DNA of 64,000 nucleotides from Companilactobacillus hulinensis (GCF_003946555.1 NZ_RHOO01000003.1:124001-188000); one strand, 5' to 3'; shown: positions 54,288 to 63,510, counted from the stretch's first letter. Program-made: numbers and translations. The notes: a model not told the origin generated them from the letters alone.

Positions 54288-54776
54288 CTAGACCTCTAGT
54301 TTGTAAATTCTTGAATTACGGTCGGGGAAGTCGTAATTGACTGTTAATTCATCACGACTGATCAACTTGAATCCTTGTTTTTCGTAGAAATAATGTGAAC
54401 GTTCTTCACCTTCGGGTGTATCTAAGAAGATGGTCTGTATGTCAGTGTTATTTTTAACGTAATCAATAAATGTATCGAATAATTTTTGTCCCAATCTTGT
54501 GGGATTACCGCGGTATTTTGGATAAGTGAATAACTTTTTCAAAACACCGTTTTTATTTTCCAAATTTAACAGGCCAATTGAGCCGACTGTTAGTCCGTTG
54601 TCCTGCGCTATCCAAAAGTTTCCACCGTTTGCTTGATAATGTTGTGGAATATCAAATACATCTGCTTGTTCAATCATTTTGATACCTAAATGTGCTTCTT
54701 CATTTTGACAGAATTCAATTAAATCCACTAGGCCAGCTAAGGTCTGTGGATTGCTTTTGTATGTTTCAATTTTCAT
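54288..54776 (-). CDS. GNAT-family N-acetyltransferase
   Basis: 162 residues. FTYPKYRGNPTRLGQKLFD is the acetyl-CoA pyrophosphate-binding region (R-G-x-P...G), and HYFYEKQGFKLISRDEL is the usual C-terminal strand-helix. Acetylates a small amine, peptide or protein; substrate unknown. GGAGATG before the ATG. Divergent from the LysR regulator at 54880, 103 bp away, which may control it. Confidence 0.85.
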   Translation of the reverse strand: MKIETYKSNPQTLAGLVDLIEFCQNEEAHLGIKMIEQADVFDIPQHYQANGGNFWIAQDNGLTVGSIGLLNLENKNGVLKKLFTYPKYRGNPTRLGQKLFDTFIDYVKNNTDIQTIFLDTPEGEERSHYFYEKQGFKLISRDELTVNYDFPDRNSRIYKLEV

Positions 54777-54879
54777 CTTTACATCTCCTAAGTGAATGTA
54801 CTAAGCTTAGCAAACAGATATACATAAGTTAAATTGATACTTTATGTTGAATCAATCAAAATAATTGATGGAGAAAAAT

Positions 54880-55740
54880 ATGGAAATAAGGCAATTAGTC
54901 ACTTTTAGAACAATCGTGGATACAGGAAGTTACACAAAAACAGCGGAATTGCTGGGATACACGCAATCCGCTGTTTCAGCACAGGTCAAAGAATTGGAAA
55001 ATGAACTTTCTGCCAAATTATTTGATTATAGTCATCGCAAACTCATTTTACTCGATGCAGCAAAACGATTACTGCCATTGACCGAACAATTATTAGATGA
55101 TTACCAAGCTATTCAGAAGATTGCTCAAACAGATAAATTGTCTGGAACATTGAATATTGCCGCACCAGAATCACTAACAATATTTCAATTGCCCAAGATA
55201 ATAACTAATTTCAAAAGATCCTATCCGGAAGTGCAATTACAAATCACCAATGCTAGTTGCAAGTTTAATCAAAAAAAACTAATTGAAGGTGAGGCTGATA
55301 TTGCTTTCATGATGTGGCCCAAAATCACAACCACTTCACTGATCGATTATGATCTGGGAATTCAAGATATGGTTTGTGTCGTTAGCGGTGAGAATCATGA
55401 CAGCTTTGATAATATGAACTTTGTAAATCAGATGCCGTTTGTTATCAATGAACCGGATTGCAGTTATAGAAATCAGTTTGAGCGAAGCCTATGGAGTGAT
55501 TTCCACATGCGTCCAGATGTGATGGAGCTATGGAGTATAGAAGCTATCAAGAATATTGTCGCGAGTGGCGTTGGATATTCTTATTTACCGAAAATAACCG
55601 TTGAGAAAGAATTGCAGAATGGACTTCTTCGAGTTATTGAGGTTCCAATTGAAAACGAGATCCATGCACACATGTTAATTCGCAAGAATTCACGCAAACA
55701 GCATTTAGTTGAATCATTTGTTTCGGGTGTTATGTCGTAG
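54880..55740 (+). CDS. LysR-family transcriptional regulator
   Basis: 286 residues from the ATG at 54880, with GGAG 6 nt upstream. N-terminal winged helix (FRTIVDTGSYTKTAELLGYTQSAVSAQVKELE) and a periplasmic-binding-like effector domain (LNIAAPESLTIFQLPKIITNF). Controls divergent or adjacent genes; either the GNAT gene or the oxidoreductase that has decayed just downstream. Intact. Confidence 0.9.
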   Translation: MEIRQLVTFRTIVDTGSYTKTAELLGYTQSAVSAQVKELENELSAKLFDYSHRKLILLDAAKRLLPLTEQLLDDYQAIQKIAQTDKLSGTLNIAAPESLTIFQLPKIITNFKRSYPEVQLQITNASCKFNQKKLIEGEADIAFMMWPKITTTSLIDYDLGIQDMVCVVSGENHDSFDNMNFVNQMPFVINEPDCSYRNQFERSLWSDFHMRPDVMELWSIEAIKNIVASGVGYSYLPKITVEKELQNGLLRVIEVPIENEIHAHMLIRKNSRKQHLVESFVSGVMS

Positions 55741-55746
55741 TTATTA

Positions 55747-55881
55747 TTAGAAGTTGATAATTATTTTACCTGTAGCGTGTCCGGTTAGCGAGTATTCTAA
55801 GGCTTGATTCAAATCTTCAAAATTGAATGTCCGGTCAATTATTGGATGAATTTGTTCGGCTTCAACCATTTTTTTAGACAT
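55747..55881 (-). pseudogene. C-terminal remnant of a quinone oxidoreductase gene
   Basis: 44 codons reading IHPIIDRTFNFEDLNQALEY and ending TGHATGKIIINF, the C-terminus of zinc-free MDR oxidoreductases. The upstream ~270 residues are gone. Faces the LysR gene. Confidence 0.7.
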
Positions 55882-56041
55882 TATATTTCTCTTTTATATG
55901 GTTCATAATTTTGAACGGTTGAATTGTATAATGATAACTTTGTTTTATAAAGTTAATAAAAAAATATTGATATATTAGACTTGATTAATATTTGACCGGG
56001 TGCTTTAATGGTTTAAAATAATAAACCAAGAAAGAATAAAA

Positions 56042-56380
56042 ATGTCAGATTTAACAAAACTAAAGCATGAATTCGCCAAGTCCAGCATTTTTTTAGTTGC
56101 TATAGGTGACGAGAAACGTCAGAGCATCATTATTGCGCTGATGGATCAGAAAATAATTCGTCGCGGACTTCAAGTAACAGATCTAGTAGATGTGACTGGA
56201 TTGTCACGTCCAGCTGTTTCACATCATTTAAAAATTTTAAAGGATGTTAGTTTGGTAGATTATCGCAGTGAAGGAACGAAGAATTTTTATTATTTGAGCC
56301 ATGAAAACAAAGAAATCAATAAATTGAAGGCATTATTGGATGATGTCACGGAGGTTATCAAATGCAATCGTCAACTATGA
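56042..56380 (+). CDS. ArsR-family regulator
   Basis: 112 residues. Winged helix LQVTDLVDVTGLSRPAVSHHLKILKDVSLVDYRSEGTKNFYYL. No Cys pair of metal sensors. Coupled by a 19-bp overlap to the DJ-1-like gene, so it probably represses its own operon and responds to a reactive carbonyl or similar signal; that is inference. AAGAA-type upstream region with an A-rich leader. Confidence 0.85.
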   Translation: MSDLTKLKHEFAKSSIFLVAIGDEKRQSIIIALMDQKIIRRGLQVTDLVDVTGLSRPAVSHHLKILKDVSLVDYRSEGTKNFYYLSHENKEINKLKALLDDVTEVIKCNRQL

Positions 56381-57054
56381 AAAAAGTTTTGGTAGTTTTA
56401 ACCAATACTACTCGCTATGGTGACACCGCAGATGCGACTGGATTATGGCTAGGTGAGGCAACTGAATTTGCTTTGATAATGCAAAATGCGGGATATGATA
56501 TCGACTATGTCAGTCCAAAAGGCGGATTCGTACCGCTTGATCCTCGTGGCATGAAGTATGTAGATGAAGAGATCATGGAGTTTTATGAGAATGACGATTT
56601 TCAAAAACGTGCATTAAGTTCATCATTGTCACCTGAACAGATTAATCCGGATGATTACATCGCTATTTACTATGCTGGCGGTCATGGGGTTATGTGGGAC
56701 TTTCCAAATAATCAGGTATTACAGAAGATTGCCACAAGTATTTATGAGAATGGTGGTTTTGTAACATCGGTTTGCCATGGTATCGCCGGGTTACTAAATA
56801 TCAGACTTTCAAATGGAGATTATTTGATTTATGACCGTGAGATTACTGGTTTTACTAAGACAGAAGAGATTCTGGCAGGTAAACAAAAAGTCGTTCCATT
56901 CTTTAACCAAGTTGCGGCAGAACACCGCGGGGCTAAATTCATGAAACGACGTGCTTATAGGGAATATGCCGTTCAAGACGGACACTTAATTACAGGGCAA
57001 AATCCATTTTCTGCCAAGGCAGTTGCTAATTTATTATTGAAGAATTTGGGTTAG
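56362..57054 (+). CDS. DJ-1/PfpI-family protein (Hsp31-like glyoxalase type)
   Basis: 230 residues from the ATG at 56362 (GGAGG 7 nt upstream, inside the ArsR gene). Catalytic Cys in FVTSVCHGIAGL, conserved Glu in LGEATEF near residue 28, and YYAGGHGVMWD loop. Hsp31/YhbO-like members detoxify methylglyoxal or act as chaperones. Its 3' end overlaps the convergent NAD(P)H oxidoreductase gene by 4 bp. Confidence 0.88.
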   Translation: MQSSTMKKVLVVLTNTTRYGDTADATGLWLGEATEFALIMQNAGYDIDYVSPKGGFVPLDPRGMKYVDEEIMEFYENDDFQKRALSSSLSPEQINPDDYIAIYYAGGHGVMWDFPNNQVLQKIATSIYENGGFVTSVCHGIAGLLNIRLSNGDYLIYDREITGFTKTEEILAGKQKVVPFFNQVAAEHRGAKFMKRRAYREYAVQDGHLITGQNPFSAKAVANLLLKNLG

Positions 57055-57629
57055 TCTTCATATATAATGGATAAATTGTGTAGGAATTCATTTCTGGCCT
57101 GGTCAGTTGTAACGTTGACTTTACCAAAATGAATCCACTTGTTGATCTGTGGATCAATTCCCATATCAGAAAGGGTACGATCGATAAAGACACCTTGAAT
57201 GGGGTCACCGGATTCAGTTATCAAATAGTCCTTGGTTACCGTGGAAGTTGTTATCACGGTAGCCTTTTTTATATAGGTCAACAATCCGCTCCAACCATTG
57301 TCTTCGTTATATGCGAAGTTATTAAGCATCGTTTTGTCTAAGAAACCTTTTAGCATGGCTGGCAAGTTATGCCACCAAATTGGGAAGATAAAAATTAGTT
57401 CATCTGATTCTGAAATCATTTTTTGATACTTTGTTACCAATGGATCGGTGACCTTACCAGTGCTGTATTGTTGTAGTTCAACTGATGATAAAACTGGATT
57501 GAAATCGTCTTTGTATAGGTCAATGATTTGGTATGCTTCATTGTTGCTATCGAAATAATTCGTCATGGTATTAAGAATAGCGTGGTTAAAGCTGTTATTG
57601 TAGGGATGTGTATAAATAATAGTCTTCAA
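57051..57629 (-). CDS. Flavodoxin-fold NAD(P)H oxidoreductase (MdaB/YwrO-like)
   Basis: 192 residues. YTHPYNNSFNHAILN opening binds FMN/FAD phosphate; DELIFIFPIWWHNLPAMLKGFLDK is the hallmark of NAD(P)H:quinone reductases. Two-electron reduction of quinones or carbonyl-related compounds in the cytoplasm. GGAGA-type site before the ATG. Together with the DJ-1-like gene next door it suggests an electrophile-stress group. Confidence 0.88.
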   Translation of the reverse strand: MKTIIYTHPYNNSFNHAILNTMTNYFDSNNEAYQIIDLYKDDFNPVLSSVELQQYSTGKVTDPLVTKYQKMISESDELIFIFPIWWHNLPAMLKGFLDKTMLNNFAYNEDNGWSGLLTYIKKATVITTSTVTKDYLITESGDPIQGVFIDRTLSDMGIDPQINKWIHFGKVNVTTDQARNEFLHNLSIIYED

Positions 57630-57736
57630 GATGGTTTCTCCTTTTTGTCGTTAGTTGCAGTATATGTTATGCAGAAGAATCAAACAAGATAGACACTTTT
57701 AAAAAAATCATTTTGAATATTCCAATGGTTAAATTA

Positions 57737-57757
57737 ATCACTACTATATATAGTGAT
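57737..57757. promoter_or_regulatory. Inverted repeat upstream of the oxidoreductase gene
   Basis: ATCACTA-N7-TAGTGAT; candidate operator. Confidence 0.4.
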
Positions 57758-57779
57758 ACTTTCCAGACTGTATACCATA

Positions 57780-57795
57780 TGTTCCATGTGAAACA
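57780..57795. promoter_or_regulatory. parS-like centromere site
   Basis: TGTTCCATGTGAAACA differs by one base from the B. subtilis parS consensus TGTTNCACGTGAAACA. ParB (Spo0J) binds such sites near the origin. Lies in the 191-bp spacer between two minus-strand genes. Confidence 0.7.
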
Positions 57796-57820
57796 TTTAG
57801 AAAATATAATGCCAGTTTTT

Positions 57821-58852
57821 CTATTTAATTATTCCTAAATCAATCATCGATTGTGCTGTAGCAATAATGGCCACACGTGCTGAGCGTGGATGCCAGTCTA
57901 ACATTGTTACAGCCTTTTTATTACTCGTTTCTGCGTATTCACCGACGATTGAAGCAATCATTTTTAATTGTTGATTGCCCAGAGCTGCGGCTTTTACTGC
58001 AATGTTAGGAATTGTTCTTTTTGGTAATTTGTCAGCATATTGCGGGAAGGCTTCTTTTAAAATGTTTGCGACTTCTAGCATAGATAATGTTTCGCCAGTA
58101 GTTGCTAAGAATCTTTCGCCATTGGCCTTTGATGAAGTCATAGCCAGTAAGTGCAAACTTGCAACATCTCGAACATCGACATATCCAGAATCAACATTAG
58201 GGACGGCTTTGATTTTACCTTCGAGGAATTCTTGAATCTGAATATTAGAATGAGAATAATCAGATGATAATACTGGTCCCATAACGGCTACAGGGTTTAC
58301 AGTCGTTAACTCTAGACCGTCGCCTTCTTTTTTTATGAAGTCCCAAGCGGCAAGTTCAGACATAGTTTTTGATTTTTGATAAGGGTGAACTTTTTTAGAA
58401 GAAAGATCTGACCAGTCTTCCTCAGTATATGGTGTCTTTTTATTTTTATGACCAGCGAAGATTGCTCCGTAAGCTGATGTTAAGACGACACGTTTCACAC
58501 CATTGTCACGAGCTGCACGCAGAACTCTTAATACTCCGTCAACGGCTGGGCGAATCATTTCAGATTCATTCTTAAAGTTCAAAGTTGGGGTAGGTGATGC
58601 GGGATGAATCGCGTAAGTTGCCCCTGACATGACTTGTTCCCAGTTCTTATCACTGGTTAAGTCCGCTTCCGCAAAAGTCAGATTGTTAAAATCCTCAACT
58701 CCACCATTGGTCAATAGTTGTTTGATCAATGCAATTTTTTGGGGTGATCTGACGGTTGTTCGAACGGCATATCCTTGCTGCAATAATTGAATGATGATAT
58801 GTGATGCGATGAAGCCACTTCCACCAGTTACTACTACTAATTCTTTTGTCAT
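57821..58852 (-). CDS. NAD-dependent epimerase/dehydratase (aldehyde reductase type)
   Basis: 343 residues, extended SDR. VTGGSGFIASHIIIQLLQQGY is the NAD(P) glycine motif, LTSAYGAIFAG and YQKSK hold the catalytic Ser and Tyr-x-x-x-Lys. Similar to dihydroflavonol-4-reductase-like bacterial carbonyl reductases. Divergent from TetR at 58981, with an operator-like repeat between; probably the regulated target. Confidence 0.88.
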   Translation of the reverse strand: MTKELVVVTGGSGFIASHIIIQLLQQGYAVRTTVRSPQKIALIKQLLTNGGVEDFNNLTFAEADLTSDKNWEQVMSGATYAIHPASPTPTLNFKNESEMIRPAVDGVLRVLRAARDNGVKRVVLTSAYGAIFAGHKNKKTPYTEEDWSDLSSKKVHPYQKSKTMSELAAWDFIKKEGDGLELTTVNPVAVMGPVLSSDYSHSNIQIQEFLEGKIKAVPNVDSGYVDVRDVASLHLLAMTSSKANGERFLATTGETLSMLEVANILKEAFPQYADKLPKRTIPNIAVKAAALGNQQLKMIASIVGEYAETSNKKAVTMLDWHPRSARVAIIATAQSMIDLGIIK

Positions 58853-58886
58853 TATAAATACCTTCTATTTTTAATTTTAAACTATC

Positions 58887-58900
58887 GTTACACTTGTAAC
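58887..58900. promoter_or_regulatory. Candidate TetR operator
   Basis: GTTACA-CT-TGTAAC, in the 128-bp spacer between the divergent epimerase and TetR genes. Confidence 0.5.
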
Positions 58901-58980
58901 ATCTGTGAATGAATACTACAATGTTGGTAATGTGTTTTCAAGTGAATCACGGGCATCTGTGACAGAATGGAGAAATTGTA

Positions 58981-59538
58981 ATGGCAGCTACGAGGCATGC
59001 ACAACTCATCAAGCAAGACTCAAAAGAATACTTGGTTACGGCGTTACTACAATTGTTAGAGCATAAGAATTTGAATGAAATTACGGTCAGTCAAGTCGTC
59101 AAGCGTGCTGGTGTCAGTCGTATGGCTTTTTATCGTAACTTTGATACTTTAGAGGATCTACTCAAAAGCTATTTTGGTCCAGTAATTGCCGATAGATTTG
59201 ATGAGGTGAAGAATAAGGTCTCTGAAACAGACAAAATAGATAAAGTTGGCGAATTTTTTGCCGATTATTCAAAAATCTTGAAATTGTCGATCGATAGAGG
59301 ATTTGAGCAGGTCATTAAGAATATTTTCGATGCCAACATGCTGGACTTCTATGATGGAATATCTTTGCCAGTAGAATTAACCACTATGCAACGAAAGTAT
59401 TGGACCAAGTTTATGAGTGCTGGTGTTTATTCGATTTGGCGAGAATGGCTAATTGATGGCCAGAAAGAATCTTTGGAAGAGATTCATGCTTTGATTGCTA
59501 AATTTCAAAATTCAACGATGAACTCGTTAGTTAATTAG
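58981..59538 (+). CDS. TetR-family regulator
   Basis: 185 residues. HTH ITVSQVVKRAGVSRMAFYRNFDTLEDLL in the first 65 residues, all-helical ligand domain after. GGAG before the ATG. Followed at 15 bp by the TSUP exporter gene and divergent from the epimerase gene, so it may govern both. Confidence 0.88.
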   Translation: MAATRHAQLIKQDSKEYLVTALLQLLEHKNLNEITVSQVVKRAGVSRMAFYRNFDTLEDLLKSYFGPVIADRFDEVKNKVSETDKIDKVGEFFADYSKILKLSIDRGFEQVIKNIFDANMLDFYDGISLPVELTTMQRKYWTKFMSAGVYSIWREWLIDGQKESLEEIHALIAKFQNSTMNSLVN

Positions 59539-59553
59539 TGGAGGAATGTTGGT

Positions 59554-60288
59554 ATGCCTTGGTATTTTGTTATTATCCCAGGACTTTTGGCGGGATTGGT
59601 TCAAGGATTGACTGGATTTGGCCCAGCCATCGTTTTGATGGTCTTTTTGCCAAGTATTTTACCGATGGCAAAGGCTGCCGGAGTAGCTGGGATGATACCG
59701 GTAATCTCGGTTGTTATGATGGCGATCCATTATCGCCGCTACATTAATCTCAAAAGAATCGTTTGGCCATTTCTTTTATATGCGACAGTCGCATCGGCGT
59801 CAATTCATTTAGGTGGTACGATGAATGTCCAGATATCACGAGTATTATTGGGATGTTTATTGATGGCTTTATCGATTTACTTCTTGTTCACTCATACTTC
59901 GGTTCAAAAAGAGTTTCCACTCTGGGTCGCAGTTATTTTCGTATTCATATCGGGTTTCTTCAGTGGATTGTTTGGTATCGGTGGTCCTTTGATGGCGCTG
60001 TATTTCTTATCGTTATCAGATTCAAAGGAAGAATACATGGCAACGGTTCAGTCGTTCTTCGTGTGTGATATGTTGTTCACATCTTCATTTAGAGTTTTTA
60101 GCGGCATTATTACGTTGAACGAATTGCCGATTATCCTAATTGGAATCGTTGGCGCTGGAATTGGAACCTTTGTTGCCGGGAAACTACTGGACCATATGAA
60201 TTTACAATTGGTAAGTAAATGTATTTATATTTTCATTGGTTTGAGTGGTATTTATTATTTTGTATCATCATTAATTAATATTTTGTAA
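59554..60288 (+). CDS. TSUP (TauE/SafE)-family transporter
   Basis: 244 residues, eight membrane segments. LLAGLVQGLTGFGPAIVLMVFLP and a second repeat FFSGLFGIGGPLMALYFL are the paired signature of this family, which exports sulfite, sulfoacetate or other small anions. GTGGAGG precedes the ATG. Same operon as tetR. Substrate unknown. Confidence 0.88.
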   Translation: MPWYFVIIPGLLAGLVQGLTGFGPAIVLMVFLPSILPMAKAAGVAGMIPVISVVMMAIHYRRYINLKRIVWPFLLYATVASASIHLGGTMNVQISRVLLGCLLMALSIYFLFTHTSVQKEFPLWVAVIFVFISGFFSGLFGIGGPLMALYFLSLSDSKEEYMATVQSFFVCDMLFTSSFRVFSGIITLNELPIILIGIVGAGIGTFVAGKLLDHMNLQLVSKCIYIFIGLSGIYYFVSSLINIL

Positions 60289-60313
60289 TAAAGCCATTTT
60301 GAACAAGAATTAG

Positions 60314-60368
60314 AAAAGACCACCTCCTAAACTTAAGATAAGAATAAGTTTGAGGAGATGGTCTTTTT
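60314..60368 (+). terminator. Terminator-like hairpin holding the next gene's ribosome-binding site
   Basis: AAAAGACCA...CTCC...AAACTTA pairs with TAAGTTT...GGAG...TGGTCTTTT. GAGGAG in the 3' arm is the only ribosome-binding site for the Gfo/Idh gene. Confidence 0.7.
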
Positions 60369-61365
60369 GGTTAAAATCAAAATTGGTGTCATTGGTGTTG
60401 GTAGAATCGGTAAGATGCATATTAAAAATATCGCTAATTTACGTGATCAATTTGAAATTACAGCAATTTCAGATCCTAACAATCCTGAGTTAGCACAAAT
60501 TGCTGAAGATTATCATATCCAGAAGTTTTCAAAGGATTATCATGACGTTTTGAGTGGGGATGTTGATGCAGTTGTGATTGCTTCATCGACAAATACCCAT
60601 GCAAAAATCATTACGGCTGCCGCAAAAGCTGGAAAAGATATTATGTGTGAGAAGCCTATTGATACAGATATTGAACGTATTAAGAAAGTTTTGAAGGTTG
60701 TTGATGACAATGGAGTCATTCTTCAAATTGGGTTCAATCGTCGTTTTGATCATAACTTCCGTAAAATTCATGATTATGTAGTAGATGGTACGATTGGTAA
60801 TCCACATATTATCAAAGTGTCTTCTCGGGACCCGGAGCCACCTTCATACGATTATGTTAAGGTTTCCGGTGGATTATTCAGTGATATGATGATTCACGAT
60901 CTTGATATGGTCAGATATTTGAGCAACAGTGAAGTGGTTGAAGTTTACGCTAACGGAGCTGTTCTGGTCGATCCAGAAATTGGCAAGCTTGGTGACATTG
61001 ATACTGCAATTGTCAGTTTGAAATTTGCGAACGGTGCCTTAGGAGTGATCGATAACAGCCGACAAGCTGTGTATGGATATGATCAACGTGCCGAAGTTTT
61101 TGGTTCTAAGGGACAAGCATTCTCTGAGAATGATAAGAATAGTAATGTTGAGCTTGACTTAAATGATGGTGGTCATTTGGATAAGATTCCATATTTCTTC
61201 ATTGATAGATATGTTCAGACATATGTTGATGAATTCAAGGAGTTTTACAAGACTATCGTTAACCAAACTGAGCCTATTGTTACTGGCCTGGATGGGTTGA
61301 GAGCGGTTCAGTTGGCACAAGCATGTCAGAAGTCATTGGAAACTCATGAACCGGTTAAATTGTAA
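60367..61365 (+). CDS. Gfo/Idh/MocA dehydrogenase (inositol 2-dehydrogenase type)
   Basis: 332 residues from the TTG at 60367, 9 nt after GAGGAG; an ATG at 60358 overlaps that site. IGVIGVGRIGKMHIKNI Rossmann motif, MCEKPIDTD (catalytic Lys of EKP), and SGGLFSDMMIHDLDMVRYL with the His/Asp used in inositol dehydrogenases (IolG). Oxidises myo- or scyllo-inositol or a related sugar with NAD. A second Gfo/Idh gene starts at 63675 and a GlcU-like transporter is nearby, but no other iol genes are visible. Confidence 0.85.
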   Translation: MVKIKIGVIGVGRIGKMHIKNIANLRDQFEITAISDPNNPELAQIAEDYHIQKFSKDYHDVLSGDVDAVVIASSTNTHAKIITAAAKAGKDIMCEKPIDTDIERIKKVLKVVDDNGVILQIGFNRRFDHNFRKIHDYVVDGTIGNPHIIKVSSRDPEPPSYDYVKVSGGLFSDMMIHDLDMVRYLSNSEVVEVYANGAVLVDPEIGKLGDIDTAIVSLKFANGALGVIDNSRQAVYGYDQRAEVFGSKGQAFSENDKNSNVELDLNDGGHLDKIPYFFIDRYVQTYVDEFKEFYKTIVNQTEPIVTGLDGLRAVQLAQACQKSLETHEPVKL

Positions 61366-61449
61366 GTAAAAAGGGGATTACATAACTATGTAATTCATTA
61401 AATTTGCAGCTTAAACGCGTAATAAAACACAGCTTCTTGTATTTAAAGC

Positions 61450-61493
61450 AAATGGGGTCTGTAATCCGTTTTTGGATTACAGACCCCATTTTC
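61450..61493. terminator. Bidirectional intrinsic terminator
   Basis: 18-bp perfect stem AAATGGGGTCTGTAATCC with complement around GTTTTT. A smaller hairpin (GATTACATA/TGTAATTC) lies at about 61375-61395. Confidence 0.88.
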
Positions 61494-61532
61494 CTTAATA
61501 CTCAGAAGTTAAATGTGTTTTGTTACGCTCTT

Positions 61533-62387
61533 TTATTCGATATGTGTATATTCCTGCCGAAATTTTAACGGTGAGATTCCTGATAAATCTTTGAAATAAT
61601 GATTGAAGTGACTAAGTGTTTTAAATCCAACTTCGAAGGCAATCTGAGTTATTGGTAATCCTGGTCGCATTATCAACAGTGTTTGTGCTTCGCCGATTCT
61701 GCGTGAATTAAGATAGGTGAGCGGTGAACATTTGTATTCATTTTGGAATTGATGATCGAGATATGATTGTGAGATATTAACGTTTTTAGTTAGGAATTGA
61801 ATGTTAGGGATACTGCGGTAATTAGTGTCGATATAGTCTTTTACACCGCTGATCATTGGCTTTTTTGTTTCAAATTGATTTGCTATCGGTGCGTCACCAA
61901 TGGCATTAATAATTTCAGGAATAATTGCAGAACAGACGATTTGATTGGCCAGATGGTCAGTTGAAACGTCTTTTTTCTTCAATAAATCGTAAGCCAAATT
62001 AGCGATATCAGTTAGTGAATTGAAGACTTCAGTATCGTTTAAGCAAGATGTGATGAGGAAGTGCTTTGGCAAAATCTTTTTGGGAATATGGAAGTTCTTC
62101 AATCCCAAACAAATAGACGGTGGCGTGTGGCCCTCTTGATGCATGACATTCTGCCCACAGATGAAAATATCACCTTTTTTGATGTGGTAATAATTACCAT
62201 CAACGAAATAGGTTTCTTGACCATCAAGAATCAATGAGATTTCTAAGATGTCCTCATGACAATGCATACATCTGGAGTAACAACTATCTTCTTCAGTGAT
62301 TTTAGCAATATATGCCAAGTGATATTTCTCTTCATCCAAAAAGCCTTTTTTGTATTTTGGATAATGTTGCATGAAAATTTGCTTCAT
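61533..62387 (-). CDS. AraC-family regulator
   Basis: 284 residues. N-terminal cupin-like part with MHCHEDILEISLIL, and a C-terminal double HTH (VNISQSYLDHQFQNEYKCSPLTYLN; ITQIAFEVGFKTLSHFNHYFK). Sugar-responsive activator type. GGAGG before the ATG. Divergent from the GlcU-like transporter at 62524, its likely target. Confidence 0.9.
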   Translation of the reverse strand: MKQIFMQHYPKYKKGFLDEEKYHLAYIAKITEEDSCYSRCMHCHEDILEISLILDGQETYFVDGNYYHIKKGDIFICGQNVMHQEGHTPPSICLGLKNFHIPKKILPKHFLITSCLNDTEVFNSLTDIANLAYDLLKKKDVSTDHLANQIVCSAIIPEIINAIGDAPIANQFETKKPMISGVKDYIDTNYRSIPNIQFLTKNVNISQSYLDHQFQNEYKCSPLTYLNSRRIGEAQTLLIMRPGLPITQIAFEVGFKTLSHFNHYFKDLSGISPLKFRQEYTHIE

Positions 62388-62523
62388 TCAGTCACCTCCT
62401 TGTCATATTTTGAATCTAACAGTTCTAATTCTAGATTAGTTTGGTATGTAAAAAAACAATTATCGACAAGTTTTTGGAAACGGATTCAGTAAAATGAAGG
62501 TATAGATAAGAGGAGGTGTCGTA

Positions 62524-63390
62524 ATGGGTTATTTAATCGCATTAATACCAGCGGTTGGTTGGGGCTTTCAGTCGATCGTTATGCAAAAAATCGGTGGAAA
62601 ATTTACTAATAAGGTTATGGGAATGGTTCTCTCAACCTTTGTATTTTCTATCGTAGTCGCATTATTCAAACACCCAGCACATTTCACATCGAACTTGATC
62701 ATCGGATCAGTTTTGTGTGGTGTCTTCTGGAGTGTTGGACAATTATTACAAGTTAAGTCATTTGATTTGGTCGGAGTCACTGCCGCTATGCCTATCAGTA
62801 CTGGTGAGCAGTTATTCGGTACTACTTTGATTGGAGCCTTGTATTTCCAAGAATGGAAGTCAACATGGCAGTTTGTACTTGGAATCGCTGCTTTGATCGT
62901 AATTATCTTTGGTATTACACTAACGACTTATTCGGATGGCAAAGCTACTGCCGGAAGTAATATCAAATTGGGAATTATTCTTTTAACGATATCATCAATA
63001 GGTTTCATTGGTTATGCTGTAATTCCTAGAATCTTCAATCTGAATGGTTGGGATGTTTTAGTACCACAAGCCGCATCAATGTTAATTACAACAATGTTGA
63101 TCGTTGGTTCACAGAAGAATAACCGTGTTGATATGTTTGGTAAGAAGACATGGCAGAACATGCTTACCGGAGTCTTCTTCGCCATCGCTAATATTGCCAT
63201 CCTATTCAGTAACGCAATGAACGGAGTTGCCGTCGGATTCACATTCTCACAATTGAATGTAATCGTCGCAACACTAGGTGGATTATGGATCTTGCATGAA
63301 CATAAAACACACAAAGAACTCAGATTCACTTTGTCAGGATTGGCATTGGTTGTTATTGGAGCAGTTATGATTGGGATTACAAAACAGTAG
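62524..63390 (+). CDS. GRP-family sugar uptake protein (GlcU/RhaT-like)
   Basis: 288 residues, ten membrane segments: ALIPAVGWGFQSIVMQKIGG opening and GVTAAMPISTGEQLFGTTLIGA middle are typical of the glucose/ribose porter family, which imports sugars with protons or ions. GAGGAGGTG before the ATG. The stop codon TAG is the first three bases of a family B repeat (TAGAGAGCGG). Divergent AraC gene and following Gfo/Idh gene suggest a sugar or inositol locus. Confidence 0.88.
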   Translation: MGYLIALIPAVGWGFQSIVMQKIGGKFTNKVMGMVLSTFVFSIVVALFKHPAHFTSNLIIGSVLCGVFWSVGQLLQVKSFDLVGVTAAMPISTGEQLFGTTLIGALYFQEWKSTWQFVLGIAALIVIIFGITLTTYSDGKATAGSNIKLGIILLTISSIGFIGYAVIPRIFNLNGWDVLVPQAASMLITTMLIVGSQKNNRVDMFGKKTWQNMLTGVFFAIANIAILFSNAMNGVAVGFTFSQLNVIVATLGGLWILHEHKTHKELRFTLSGLALVVIGAVMIGITKQ

Positions 63391-63510
63391 AGAGCGGAGA
63401 AAACCGGGAGATTCTGAGCACTGCCTAAGATAACGAAAGTGCCACTAAGTGGTGCATTTGTTATCTGTAGCAGGCGCAGGAATCTGGTTTTCGCAGCTCG
63501 TTTCAAACAG
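63391..63510 (+). repeat. Family B structured repeat, unit 1
   Basis: Follows the GlcU-like stop without a gap. GAAAACC...GATTC pairs with GAATC-t-GGTTTTC, CTGC with GCAG, and the tip AGATAAC/GTTATCT with CCAC-TAA-GTGG. The same plan as 34074-34440 with different bases in both arms. Confidence 0.8.
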
